Assembly: GCF_003946215.1 (NCBI RefSeq)
Contig: NZ_RHOW01000013.1
Location: forward strand, 1-57,303
DNA length: 57,303 nt
From: Lapidilactobacillus mulanensis
GTDB lineage: Bacteria; Bacillota; Bacilli; Lactobacillales; Lactobacillaceae
Direction: 5' to 3'
The notes beneath the pieces are model-generated. The model was given only the letters and a program-made list of their open reading frames with translations. It did not search any database and had not been told where the DNA came from. Both the position numbers and the translations under genes were made by a program. Every line of letters begins with the position of its first letter. Position 1 is the first letter of the stretch. Shown here one piece after another: positions 10,415 through 17,861 of this stretch.

Positions 10415-10447
10415 CTTTTGTGCCATGTGTCCCGTTGCTGGTACCAT
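10415..10447. repeat. GGTACCA repeats near the left end, possible integrase arm sites
   Basis: Two GGTACCA copies flank ATGTGTCCCG, the first reading GGTACCACTTTTG. Near the right end (22257-22297) the same words recur: ATGTCCCGGCGG, then GGTACCAATTTTG and GGTACCATA. A third ATGTCCCGGCGG lies about 11815, between int and xis. Short words repeated at both ends inside the element fit arm-type binding sites of a Tn916-like integrase or its accessory protein. The function is inferred. Confidence 0.4.
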
Positions 10448-10483
10448 ATTATTAGCATTTTAGCGGTAATAGCTGAACTTTGT

Positions 10484-11743
10484 TTACACCGGTTGAAGAC
10501 TAATACCAACCTTCCTAGCGAACGTATCAATTACTTCAACCGACTTTTCTTGTGAATGTGAAAGGCGGTGCGTATAGCCATCAGTCGTCCGTTCTTCAAC
10601 GTGACCGACTCGCTCTTGCACTTCTTTCAACGTTACAGAGGAATCATCACGCAAGACGGAGATATGAATGTGTCGGAAACTATGTGGCACTGGATTTTTC
10701 GTCCATTTGAAGCCATAGCGTTTTTCACAATTCTTTTCCAAGTCTGCTTTAATTCTGCCAAGTACTTCACGAAAACTATGTGACGTGATCGGTGAACCGT
10801 ACTCGGTCCGAAAAATCACTTGAAATTCATGAAAAGCATCACTCGGTAATTCCTTCATCCGCCTATCAAATACGGCATTACGGTGTATCGCACGCTTCAA
10901 TGCAGCAATCGCAAAATCAGGTAACTGCTCCACCCGTTCGCCAGCAACCGTTTTGACGGTATCTTCGTAGTACTCATCAACCCGTAAGTCATGTGATTGC
11001 ATGGAACTAGAAATCGTAACTGTTTTTTTAGCAAAATCGATCTTATCAGATGTTAACCCTGATGCTTCACCAATTCGGCAACCTGTTGCAATCATAAATA
11101 GTGCCAGATCATAGTACGCCGGATTGCGGCGTTGTGCCAATTCAGTGAACAAGACTTTGACCTCACGCGAATCAAGAAACTTACTTTCCAAGCGATCCTT
11201 CCGCTCGATTTTTTCAGTCGTTGTCGCTTTTAAATGCAGAACGGCTGTCGGTGAAGCTGGAATGATGTTATATAGCACCGCATGGTCGAAAAGTTTATTG
11301 AAAGTTGATTTGATGTGTTGCATGGTGGCAAAACTAGCGCTGTATTTTTCGCGATAGTCTTGCAAACATTTATTGACTAACATAGGCGTGATGTTTTTTA
11401 CCAAAATATCGTCTGCAATAATTTGATTCAACCGCCTAATAACAAGCGCCTCGCGCTTAATTGTCATTGGTTTAACAGACTGTTTCCACAAATCAAACCA
11501 ATCTTCGCGTAAATCTTTGAACGTCCATTTTTGAACGCGCTCATCAAGTGCTTGAGCTCGCTGTGAAGTTAGCTCTTCGATCTTTTCATCAAGTTCTCGC
11601 GCCGCTTGTGCTTTACCTCTTTGAGAATTAGACTTAAAACTTACTGAGGCCCGTTTCCGTTTGCCAGTTAAGGGGTCAATATAATTCTCGAAAGCGCGAT
11701 AAGTTGAAGTTCCGTCAGCGAGTACTCTTTTTTGAAAATGCAT
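10484..11743 (-). CDS. int: tyrosine integrase of the mobile element (Tn916/phage type)
   Basis: 419-aa recombinase that would insert and excise the element. The N-terminal 60 residues, with a Lys/Arg-rich GKRKRASVSFKSNS segment, look like the arm-DNA-binding domain of Tn916-type integrases. A SAM-like core-binding domain follows (about 75-180). The catalytic set is Arg in ATGCRIGEASGLT, H-x-x-R in PHSFRHIHIS, His in RVGHVEERTT and Tyr in TDGYTHRL. The ATG start sits behind GGAGG; a TTG five codons upstream overlaps that site and is rejected. Its stop is about 145 bp from the left junction, the normal placement next to an att site. Confidence 0.92.
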   Translation of the reverse strand: MHFQKRVLADGTSTYRAFENYIDPLTGKRKRASVSFKSNSQRGKAQAARELDEKIEELTSQRAQALDERVQKWTFKDLREDWFDLWKQSVKPMTIKREALVIRRLNQIIADDILVKNITPMLVNKCLQDYREKYSASFATMQHIKSTFNKLFDHAVLYNIIPASPTAVLHLKATTTEKIERKDRLESKFLDSREVKVLFTELAQRRNPAYYDLALFMIATGCRIGEASGLTSDKIDFAKKTVTISSSMQSHDLRVDEYYEDTVKTVAGERVEQLPDFAIAALKRAIHRNAVFDRRMKELPSDAFHEFQVIFRTEYGSPITSHSFREVLGRIKADLEKNCEKRYGFKWTKNPVPHSFRHIHISVLRDDSSVTLKEVQERVGHVEERTTDGYTHRLSHSQEKSVEVIDTFARKVGISLQPV

Positions 11744-11831
11744 AATTTTATCCTCCAATTCAAATTAATAAACAGGAAAGATAAAATGAGATTAAATAGC
11801 TATTTCATTTTACCATGTCCCGGCGGTGTTG

Positions 11832-12083
11832 TCAGACGTTTCGGATGTAATGATGCTGTTTCCAAAACAAGAATTCTTGAAAGGTCGCAAAGTTGATCAA
11901 TACAATTTTGTGTGTAGGATTAATAACGCCCTGACGAAAAGTAGCGTCATTACGCATTTCCGACAACCACCGATTTAATGTATAAATATTTAGACCCTCA
12001 TAGCGTTTCAACAATGCTTGCTTGGTTCCCCATTCCGCTTTACCGGCGGAGTCGCCACTATATGGTACACTTGTATTTTCCAT
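11832..12083 (-). CDS. putative excisionase / small DNA-binding protein
   Basis: 83-aa protein with a short winged-helix-like pattern: an N-terminal polar tail, then a helix-turn-helix-like stretch YEGLNIYTLNRWLSEMRND and a conserved-looking INPTHKIVLINFATFQEFLFWKQ end. Proteins of this size and layout next to Tn916-type integrases usually act as recombination directionality factors. I recognise the pattern from context rather than from a sure family match. The start at 12083 is behind GGAAGTGA. The 88-bp gap to int contains ATGTCCCGGCGG, also present near the right end of the element. Confidence 0.6.
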   Translation of the reverse strand: MENTSVPYSGDSAGKAEWGTKQALLKRYEGLNIYTLNRWLSEMRNDATFRQGVINPTHKIVLINFATFQEFLFWKQHHYIRNV

Positions 12084-12202
12084 TTTTTCACTTCCTAATT
12101 TCTAGATGAAGTGAGATAATAATCGTAGATAGATTGCTTATTTTATCTATTTTAAGGTGTAACTACTTGCTTTGGTCGGCGTAGTTGCATCTTTTTATTA
12201 TC

Positions 12203-13423
12203 TCAATCGCCATTATGTTTGGGTTGCTGAATCATTATTTCTTCGGGACTAGCCAACATTTGTTGAATCATCACTTGTTGATTTTCACTTAACTTGGCCT
12301 CAGCAATGATCGTCATTAGAGTATCCTCGCTTTTAGCCGAATCAATTGCCATTAACATTTTTAAACTTGGCGCCACTTGTTTCTTGATCCATTGAATAGT
12401 TTGGTCTAAAGTGACCGGTTCCGGCGAAACGGCCAAACGTAACTTATCGGCATATTTACCAATAAACTGTGCCCACCGATCGTCCAACGGCCATTTTGAC
12501 GTTGGCTTGTTGGCAATCGGCTTCACAAAACGCAAGTAATTATTGATAATACCGAACACGGTTCGCTGCGGGTTGCGATAGGCCAATAGATCGGCGACCG
12601 TTTGCTCAGCCCGTTCGTCAAACACACGAATCTCAAATCGATTCTTGATTTTGGTCTCCGCCAACGCTTTACCTAATTTAAAATATTGCTCAATATCTTT
12701 CTGATAAATACAAAAATAAATTGCACTTTTACGTGAGCCAAAATAGAGACTTTCTCCTTTTAAATTGTCTTTGTCGCGGACAAAGTATTTACACTCCCTG
12801 AACTTTGTAATGTATTCATGACGCATACTCTTTTTAATCAAGTAATGAACCGGGAGCACATCTAAATAATCATTGATGGCTAGATCAATGCGTTTAACTA
12901 CGCCATCAAGGGCCAGTGCCTGCCGTAAAAAGTCATACCAGCTCTGTTCACTGGCCACTAAAATGCCTTCCAGTTCGCGACAACCTTTCCCCTTCAACTC
13001 AATCAATGAACCGCGATTATCGTCTTCCGGTGAAACAAAAATTTCCATATCGCCATGCCGAAATTTTCCACTGTAGCCATAACGGCCATAAGGTTCATAA
13101 ACAAAATAAATCGGCTTGATGCAGAAAAGTGCCACGATCAATTCGTCAACATCATGGGTTGGAAATCTGATCCGGACATAGTCAAAACAAATGTTTAATG
13201 CGGTGATGCCACTCAGTTCGCGAAAGGCTGCGGTTAATCGTTGGCGCATGGCCTCAGTTAATGGTCGCTTACTGTTCAATAGTTGATTGAGATAAGAACG
13301 ACTGATGCCCATTGACTTAGCTAGCTGACTTTGCTTAATTTTTTTATCCTCCAACTGTTGCCAAAAAATATTAAGCCAATCAGCTTGGACCTGGTAATCA
13401 ATTAGAGTTAAATCTTCATTCAA
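12203..13423 (-). CDS. relaxase / replication initiation factor of the MobT (Tn916 Orf20) type
   Basis: 406-aa protein with an N-terminal XRE-like helix-turn-helix (about residues 29-65, QSQLAKSMGISRSYLNQLL) fused to a Rep_trans-type replication-initiation domain (about 70-320; hallmark stretches GDMEIFVSP, RIDLAINDYLD, YFGSRKSAIYFCIYQK, RFEIRVFDERAE). This domain order is that of MobT from Tn916; related NicK nicks ICEBs1 oriT. It would nick the element's oriT and may start rolling-circle replication. It uses a TTG start with GGAGGTGA 6 nt upstream. The candidate oriT lies 120-210 bp upstream, as in Tn916-like elements. Confidence 0.82.
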   Translation of the reverse strand: MNEDLTLIDYQVQADWLNIFWQQLEDKKIKQSQLAKSMGISRSYLNQLLNSKRPLTEAMRQRLTAAFRELSGITALNICFDYVRIRFPTHDVDELIVALFCIKPIYFVYEPYGRYGYSGKFRHGDMEIFVSPEDDNRGSLIELKGKGCRELEGILVASEQSWYDFLRQALALDGVVKRIDLAINDYLDVLPVHYLIKKSMRHEYITKFRECKYFVRDKDNLKGESLYFGSRKSAIYFCIYQKDIEQYFKLGKALAETKIKNRFEIRVFDERAEQTVADLLAYRNPQRTVFGIINNYLRFVKPIANKPTSKWPLDDRWAQFIGKYADKLRLAVSPEPVTLDQTIQWIKKQVAPSLKMLMAIDSAKSEDTLMTIIAEAKLSENQQVMIQQMLASPEEIMIQQPKHNGD

Positions 13424-13540
13424 GTACGCTCACCTCCAAAATTTGCAATTCTTAGTCACGGTTAACAGCAACTTTGTTGCTTGAATACCTAGAAATTGGC
13501 ATTTCTTGCTGCTGGATTAATTAACCGTTTATACTTTCTA

Positions 13541-13562
13541 CCCCCCTATTAGAACTTGGGGG
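13541..13562. other. candidate oriT: C-rich/G-rich inverted repeat
   Basis: CCCCCC (13541-13546) and GGGGG (13558-13562) form an inverted repeat around an 11-nt AT-rich loop, TATTAGAACTT, directly upstream of the relaxase gene. From memory, ICEBs1 and Tn916 oriT also have a C6-loop-G6 inverted repeat upstream of the NicK/MobT gene. An outer inverted repeat CGGTTAACAGCAA / TTGCTGCTG..TTAACCG spans 13459-13526 on its left. The nick position cannot be assigned. Confidence 0.55.
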
Positions 13563-13566
13563 TTGA

Positions 13567-13635
13567 GGCGGCCGGCTAAAGCCGACCGCCGCTCACGCTA
13601 GCGGCTTTCGCGTTGCACGCCGCGCGTGGCGGCGG
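13567..13635. repeat. three GC-rich stem-loops beside the candidate oriT
   Basis: GGCGGCCGGC-taaa-GCCGACCGCC (13567-13590; one mismatch), then GCCGC/GCGGC (about 13588-13605), then CGCCGC-gcgtg-GCGGCG (about 13618-13634), followed by a run of six T. This stretch is far more GC-rich than its surroundings. It could be part of oriT, a single-strand origin, or a terminator cluster separating the relaxase from the divergent repressor. The rest of 13424-13856 holds no supportable ORF. Confidence 0.5.
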
Positions 13636-13779
13636 CTAATCTTTTTTCCTCCTTTATTCTGTTTTCAAGGAACGATTATGATCAATGCCAGCAAAAATTT
13701 GTAAGAATATTTCACTTGGCTTAGATCATATAAACATGATAACGTAGGCCTTTAGAGCTGGTCAATCACCTTATGCCAC

Positions 13780-13838
13780 CTACTCAAAGACCGTGAGTAG
13801 TCGTTGTAGTTGTCTACTTTAAGTAACTAAGTTAAGAT
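13780..13838 (+). promoter_or_regulatory. operator-like inverted repeat and promoter of the element's HTH repressor
   Basis: CTACTC-9 nt-GAGTAG (13780-13800) is followed by -35 TTGTCT (13810-13815), a 17-nt spacer and -10 TAAGAT (13833-13838). Transcription from it would begin almost at the ribosome binding site, giving a very short leader. The inverted repeat is a plausible autoregulatory operator (inference). Confidence 0.45.
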
Positions 13839-13856
13839 AATCATGAGGTGATGATA

Positions 13857-14411
13857 ATGATCGAAAACTTTGGTCAAAACATAAAAAGATTGCGGCAAAA
13901 ACACCAGATCACGCAAGAAGACTTAGCCATTGCCATCGAAGTTCAAAAACAAGCAATTTCAAATATTGAACGCGGTAAAAGTTATCCTAGTTTTGAAAAC
14001 TTGGACCGAATTGCCAGATTTTTCAATGTTTCCGCCGTCGACTTATTTGGCACACCGGCTGAAATTGAAATCAGTAGCACTACTGCTATTCTTGATCGCA
14101 TTGATGAATATACTGACAAAACTGAGCACCTCTTTCGCTTAATGCACCGCATAGATGATTTTTCACCGCGTCAAATTGATGGTCTTAGTGATCAAGTTCA
14201 TGAAATTATGAGCTATTTTCAACCCTACACAAAAATCAATGAAGATGGTACCCCAGAGACTGATAACAATGATCGACCGATCGTCCGCCAATCAAAATAT
14301 CGGCAATTACCAATTAAAGAAATCAATGCCTTATACAATAAAATCAATACCATCAATGCTTATCACCAAACGCAAAAAAATCACCTTCAAAAGAAGATGA
14401 TCAATGAATGA
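13857..14411 (+). CDS. XRE-family transcriptional regulator of the mobile element
   Basis: 184-aa protein with a classical helix-turn-helix at residues 7-60 (NIKRLRQKHQITQEDLAIAIEVQ.AISNIERGKSYPS) and a C-terminal part of about 120 residues that I do not recognise. Divergent orientation to the integrase-relaxase genes suggests an element repressor like those controlling excision and transfer in ICEs. The ATG at 13857 is chosen over an in-frame GTG (13848) and ATG (13851) because GAGGTGAT lies 6 nt upstream. It is the only plus-strand gene in the element. Confidence 0.75.
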   Translation: MIENFGQNIKRLRQKHQITQEDLAIAIEVQKQAISNIERGKSYPSFENLDRIARFFNVSAVDLFGTPAEIEISSTTAILDRIDEYTDKTEHLFRLMHRIDDFSPRQIDGLSDQVHEIMSYFQPYTKINEDGTPETDNNDRPIVRQSKYRQLPIKEINALYNKINTINAYHQTQKNHLQKKMINE

Positions 14412-14435
14412 TAAAAAATATCGACTACTGCTTAA

Positions 14436-15050
14436 TTAAAATAATAGCTGCATAATATGCCTAATAGTGTCACTTTCAAGAATGATCATGATGCCTAAAC
14501 CAATATAAATAATGGCCATGATCCAATCACCAAAACGATCAAGAAAGTTCTTTACAAAATTCACTTGTGAGAACTTATCACCAAGGAAAACTAAAAAATA
14601 AATACAAATGGTAAAAACAAACAGCGTTACGATTAGCTGTACCAGTGATAATGATACGAAGTAAGGAACAAAAAGGCCAATATTATCCGCACCACAAGAA
14701 GCTACCGTAATTAAAGCCACCGTTGCAATTAAATTCTTATTTTTACGCGCTTCAATTTTCTGATCAACTTCTGCGGCTTCATCTTCTTTGCTAAATATAT
14801 ATTTGATTCCAAAGGCAATGGGAATCAACCCTAAAAAACCTAGTAACCATTTGGCGGGTACGTAATGGAGAATAAATGCAAAAAACAAACTAATTCCAAT
14901 GAGCGTATATGAGCCTAAGAACTGACCAATATAAATTTGTCGGCGATGCTTTGTTGAACGATATTTTGAAAAAAGTAACATTAAAATAACTAATAAGTCG
15001 ATTGCAGTTGATGTATAAAGAATAATACTCGTTATAATTGTCCTGATCAT
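14436..15050 (-). CDS. cadD: CadD-family cadmium resistance transporter
   Basis: 204-aa inner-membrane protein with about five hydrophobic helices. Its N-terminus (IITSIILYTSTAIDLLVILMLL), the IGQFLGSYTLIGISLFFAF helix, and ITVASCGADNIGLFVPYF with its membrane Cys match the CadD family of Gram-positive cadmium resistance. It starts at MIRTII (15050), 1 nt after the cadC stop, with GGGGGAAAA inside the cadC end as ribosome binding site, so cadC-cadD are co-transcribed and translationally coupled. Substrate is inferred from family; related proteins also affect Zn. Confidence 0.88.
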   Translation of the reverse strand: MIRTIITSIILYTSTAIDLLVILMLLFSKYRSTKHRRQIYIGQFLGSYTLIGISLFFAFILHYVPAKWLLGFLGLIPIAFGIKYIFSKEDEAAEVDQKIEARKNKNLIATVALITVASCGADNIGLFVPYFVSLSLVQLIVTLFVFTICIYFLVFLGDKFSQVNFVKNFLDRFGDWIMAIIYIGLGIMIILESDTIRHIMQLLF

Positions 15051-15051
15051 T

Positions 15052-15420
15052 TTATTTTCCCCCACCAGCATTGATTTTTCCGGCATCTTCAGCTAAACAC
15101 CATGCCCGTTCTAATAAAATTGCCGTACATTCATCAATGATCTGATATTCAATGAAGTTGCCATTACGCTTCGCTTTAACTATCTTTTGATCTACTAGAC
15201 GTTGTAACTGGTTTGAGATGGCTTGGACCTTCATATTTAGTGATGTAGCAATCTCACTAACGGCCATATCTGGTTCACGCGTTAAGCAATGTAAAATTCT
15301 TAGCCGCGTATTATTTGCGAGTACTTTAAAAAGTAAAGCAATGTCAGCGGCTTGATTCTCATTTAACAATGCCCGATCAGCCAAATCTGGTTTACCCGGA
15401 CAACAGTCTACTTGTATCAT
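15052..15420 (-). CDS. ArsR/SmtB-family metal-sensing repressor (CadC/CmtR-like)
   Basis: 122-aa winged-helix regulator: LFKVLANNTRLRILHCL (helices before the HTH), VSEIATSLNMKVQAISNQLQRLVDQKIV (recognition helix) and RNGNFIEYQI (wing). Cysteines at 6, 7, 45, 98 and 108 are candidate metal ligands; the N-terminal pair recalls CadC, while the C-terminal ones recall CmtR-type sensors. It lacks a Cys pair in the recognition helix. It precedes cadD by 1 nt and its own start is 24 bp from a perfect palindrome, so autoregulated, cadmium-relieved repression is likely. The ribosome binding site is GAGGAGTGATCTA. Confidence 0.85.
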   Translation of the reverse strand: MIQVDCCPGKPDLADRALLNENQAADIALLFKVLANNTRLRILHCLTREPDMAVSEIATSLNMKVQAISNQLQRLVDQKIVKAKRNGNFIEYQIIDECTAILLERAWCLAEDAGKINAGGGK

Positions 15421-15443
15421 TAGATCACTCCTCGTTTATTAAT

Positions 15444-15467
15444 CTATTACATTATATCATGTAATAG
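15444..15467. promoter_or_regulatory. operator palindrome of cadC-cadD
   Basis: CTATTACAT-tatatc-ATGTAATAG: a perfect 9-bp inverted repeat with a 6-nt spacer, 24 bp upstream of the cadC start. Size, position and AT-richness are those of ArsR/SmtB-family operators, so it is the likely binding site of the regulator encoded next to it. Confidence 0.75.
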
Positions 15468-15554
15468 TGTTGTCCCCAATTTAATTTGAATCAAAAAATA
15501 GAGTAGCTCCTATAGCCACTCTATCTGACATTAACCACTATTCATATTCACTAG

Positions 15555-15594
15555 TTAAATTAAAACTAAGATACAGGTCTTAGTTTTAATTTAA
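15555..15594. terminator. perfect 17-bp hairpin between the ars and cad operons
   Basis: TTAAATTAAAACTAAGA-tacagg-TCTTAGTTTTAATTTAA pairs perfectly. It lies 3' of the ars operon (last stop at 15770) and upstream of the cadC operator, so it most likely ends ars transcription. It is AT-rich, without a clean T-run beyond the stem. A second small hairpin, AGAGTaGCT/AGCcACTCT, lies at about 15499-15522. Nothing else was seen in 15468-15769. Confidence 0.55.
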
Positions 15595-15769
15595 TCTACC
15601 AGAAGATGCCAAAGTTTCGTTACTATCATTTTGCGCCATTTTAATTCTTTCAATATAAATAGCCGCCAATCATTGTCCTCAGAGTAATCTGGTAATCATA
15701 TAAAAACAGATAGTAGAAAGCTTAATTAATAATGAAGTGAAGTTGTTCCTTCAGTTATAAATTAATTCC

Positions 15770-17170
15770 TTAGCGTTTCGCATTCTGTTGTTCCCAGTTC
15801 TGTGCTGCGATTTGTACTGCATCCCAAGGTGATCCAACTGGTGGTGAATAGGATAAGTCTAGGTCGCTAATTTCGGCTACTGTCATATCATTAAAAATTG
15901 CCGTAGCAAAAATATCACTGCGTTTAGCAACTTCACTACCGTAATGACCAATTAACTGCACGCCTAAAAGCCGGCCACTTTTTTGATCACCAGTAATTCT
16001 GATCTTAATTTTTTGAGCACCGGGAAAATAAGCCTTATGGTCATCAACATCAGTTGTTACCGTGAAAGGATTAAACCCTGCCTGGATAGCCTCACTTGTC
16101 AATAACCCTGTCCGTACAACAACTAAATCAAATGCCTTTAAAACTTGTGTCCCCAGGCTACCTTTAAAGGCACGTTGAATTCCAGCAATATTAAAACCAG
16201 CAATTCTTCCTTGTTTATGTGCAGTCGTACCTAATGGCAAGTAGGTTTCACCTAATAAATGATGTCTTGTTTCCACCAAATCGCCGGCCGCCCATATATC
16301 AGGTAATGAGGTCTGCATATATTGATCAACCTCGATGGCCCCGGCAATTCCAGTTTCAGCACCTACCTTGACCAGTAGCTCATTATTTGGTTGAACACCA
16401 ACAACGATTAAGACTAAATCATACGTAGAAGATTGTGTCTTTTGATGCTCATTTAAGCCAACAATTTCCACGTTGCTACCAGTTTCATTAATTTCTGAAA
16501 CGGTTAAACCAGTAATAACATTGACGGCATTAGCAGACAACTTTTGATGAATAATTCGGCCTAAATCAGCATCAACCGTGGAAAGTATTTCTGAACCTCG
16601 TTGAAAAATAGTGACGTCTAAATGCCGTTTTCTTAAAGCCTCCGCCATTTCGATTCCGATATAACCAGACCCAACAATTGCGACCTTCCGAACACTATCT
16701 GTAGCTATATTTCTTTCAATCGCAAAGTAATCTGCCATTGTATGCAAAATACGAACTTTACTATCTTGCTGTTGAGCTTGCGCCAGGTCCACACCTTTAA
16801 TACCCGATAGTTTTGGTCTAGCCCCTGTTGCTACAACCAAGTGGTCATAATGATAAGTTTTTAATTCGCCTGTAAGCGCATGTGCTACGACTTCATGTCG
16901 TTGCGGTTCAATTTTATCTGCAATCATGTTCATTTGAAATTCAATACCAGTCGAAGTCAATTCTTGTAAATTACGATGAGCTAGCAAGTGCCAATCCGGC
17001 ACTTCTCCGCTGACTGCATAAGGTATTCCACAAATTGATAAATTTGGGTACTCATCTGCTAATAATATCTGAACTTTTAATTCAGGTTTAAGTTCTTTAG
17101 CCTTTAAGGCCGCCGAAATTCCGGCGTCACTGCCGCCGATAATTAATAATTTTTCCGTTTCATTTGCCAT
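15770..17170 (-). CDS. FAD/NAD(P)-dependent oxidoreductase of the ars operon (CoA-disulfide reductase/NADH oxidase-like)
   Basis: 466-aa pyridine-nucleotide-disulfide-oxidoreductase-type flavoprotein. The FAD motif is IIGGSDAGISAA (residues 10-21), Cys47 in NLSICGIPYAVSG matches the single redox Cys of CoA-disulfide reductases and NADH oxidases, NAD binding is VAIVGSGYIGIEMAEA, the second FAD motif is IWAAGDLVE, and a C-terminal dimerisation domain ends the protein. It is the last gene of the arsenic operon, 23 bp after arsD2, behind GAAAGGAATTAA. Its substrate is unknown; roles in arsenite or thiol redox balance are plausible because of the operon. A generic NADH oxidase is the alternative. 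Confidence 0.8.
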   Translation of the reverse strand: MANETEKLLIIGGSDAGISAALKAKELKPELKVQILLADEYPNLSICGIPYAVSGEVPDWHLLAHRNLQELTSTGIEFQMNMIADKIEPQRHEVVAHALTGELKTYHYDHLVVATGARPKLSGIKGVDLAQAQQQDSKVRILHTMADYFAIERNIATDSVRKVAIVGSGYIGIEMAEALRKRHLDVTIFQRGSEILSTVDADLGRIIHQKLSANAVNVITGLTVSEINETGSNVEIVGLNEHQKTQSSTYDLVLIVVGVQPNNELLVKVGAETGIAGAIEVDQYMQTSLPDIWAAGDLVETRHHLLGETYLPLGTTAHKQGRIAGFNIAGIQRAFKGSLGTQVLKAFDLVVVRTGLLTSEAIQAGFNPFTVTTDVDDHKAYFPGAQKIKIRITGDQKSGRLLGVQLIGHYGSEVAKRSDIFATAIFNDMTVAEISDLDLSYSPPVGSPWDAVQIAAQNWEQQNAKR

Positions 17171-17193
17171 TTAATTAATTCCTTTCACCGTTG

Positions 17194-17520
17194 TTAGCGA
17201 ACAAATGCACGACTTAAATCCTGATGTAGATAATCTGAAAACTCTTGGAAGGTTGGATAATCTCTTTGTTTAAAAATTATACCGTTAACCATAGTAATTG
17301 GTAATACAGTGATTCCATATTTTTTTAATAGGTCATTTATTTGATGATTACGAACAAAGGCGTCCGGATTTTGTGTAAGATTTCTGCGTATGATTATATT
17401 TTCACCATCTGCATTAACATGACGTTGAATTGCGGTAGTCTGAATCAATTCTTTCTTTACACTGGGACCACAAACACCAGTTGCACAACACATCGCCTCT
17501 TCAAATATTTCAATTTTAAT
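17194..17520 (-). CDS. second ArsD-like arsenite metallochaperone (likely ATT start)
   Basis: 108-residue product if started at ATT 17518-17520 (I/M-KIEIFEEAMCCATGVCGPS). The first ATG (17493) would remove the first beta-strand and begin exactly at the metal site. The N-terminal region lines up with the other ArsD in this operon (KKIELFEPAMCCSTGVCGPS), so the ATT start, overlapping the upstream gene's TAA, is preferred; AGGTGAAAG lies 4-5 nt before it. Cys residues equivalent to ArsD 12, 13 and 18 are kept, while the C-terminal Cys pairs of the other copy are missing. It would hand As(III) to ArsA. A start-codon mutation is the alternative. Confidence 0.7.
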   Translation of the reverse strand: MKIEIFEEAMCCATGVCGPSVKKELIQTTAIQRHVNADGENIIIRRNLTQNPDAFVRNHQINDLLKKYGITVLPITMVNGIIFKQRDYPTFQEFSDYLHQDLSRAFVR

Positions 17521-17845
17521 CGTCTTTCACCTCGCATATTAGACGATGAAAATGTTCAAATTCCTTTTCTATTTGTGTATAATCACGAAAATAGCTGACC
17601 GCTAGATTATTTAAAATCAAGTGATTTATTTGCAAAAAGGCTATTTTTACCTTATACAAGTTCTGTTGTATTGTTAATTCACTACTGTATTTTAATTCAA
17701 GCAAATTAATTTCTTGGTTGGCTTGAATCAGGTAAACAGCAGAAATTGATTCTATTTCAGCTTTCGTGGCCTGTTTCACTAAAGCATCGACTATGTTTAA
17801 TCTATTAGCTAATGAATCTTGTTGTGCATACTCAGTTTGCATCAT
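17516..17845 (-). CDS. uncharacterised protein of the ars operon
   Basis: 109-aa acidic-to-neutral, mostly helical protein with no signal peptide, no membrane segment, and a single Cys near the end (LICEVKDD). I recognise no domain. It sits 16 bp after arsB with AAAGGATG before its ATG, and its stop codon overlaps the proposed start of arsD2, so it is translated within the operon. Long amphipathic helices (about residues 10-45 and 55-100) suggest a small helical bundle or dimer. Function unknown; an accessory role in arsenite export or sensing is a guess from position only. Confidence 0.65.
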   Translation of the reverse strand: MMQTEYAQQDSLANRLNIVDALVKQATKAEIESISAVYLIQANQEINLLELKYSSELTIQQNLYKVKIAFLQINHLILNNLAVSYFRDYTQIEKEFEHFHRLICEVKDD

Positions 17846-17861
17846 AGCAAGTCATCCTTTC

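Noticed and set aside
13567-13635. CRISPR or tandem-repeat array
   Set aside because: The repeated GC words are inverted, not regularly spaced direct repeats; there are no cas genes and no spacers anywhere in the window.
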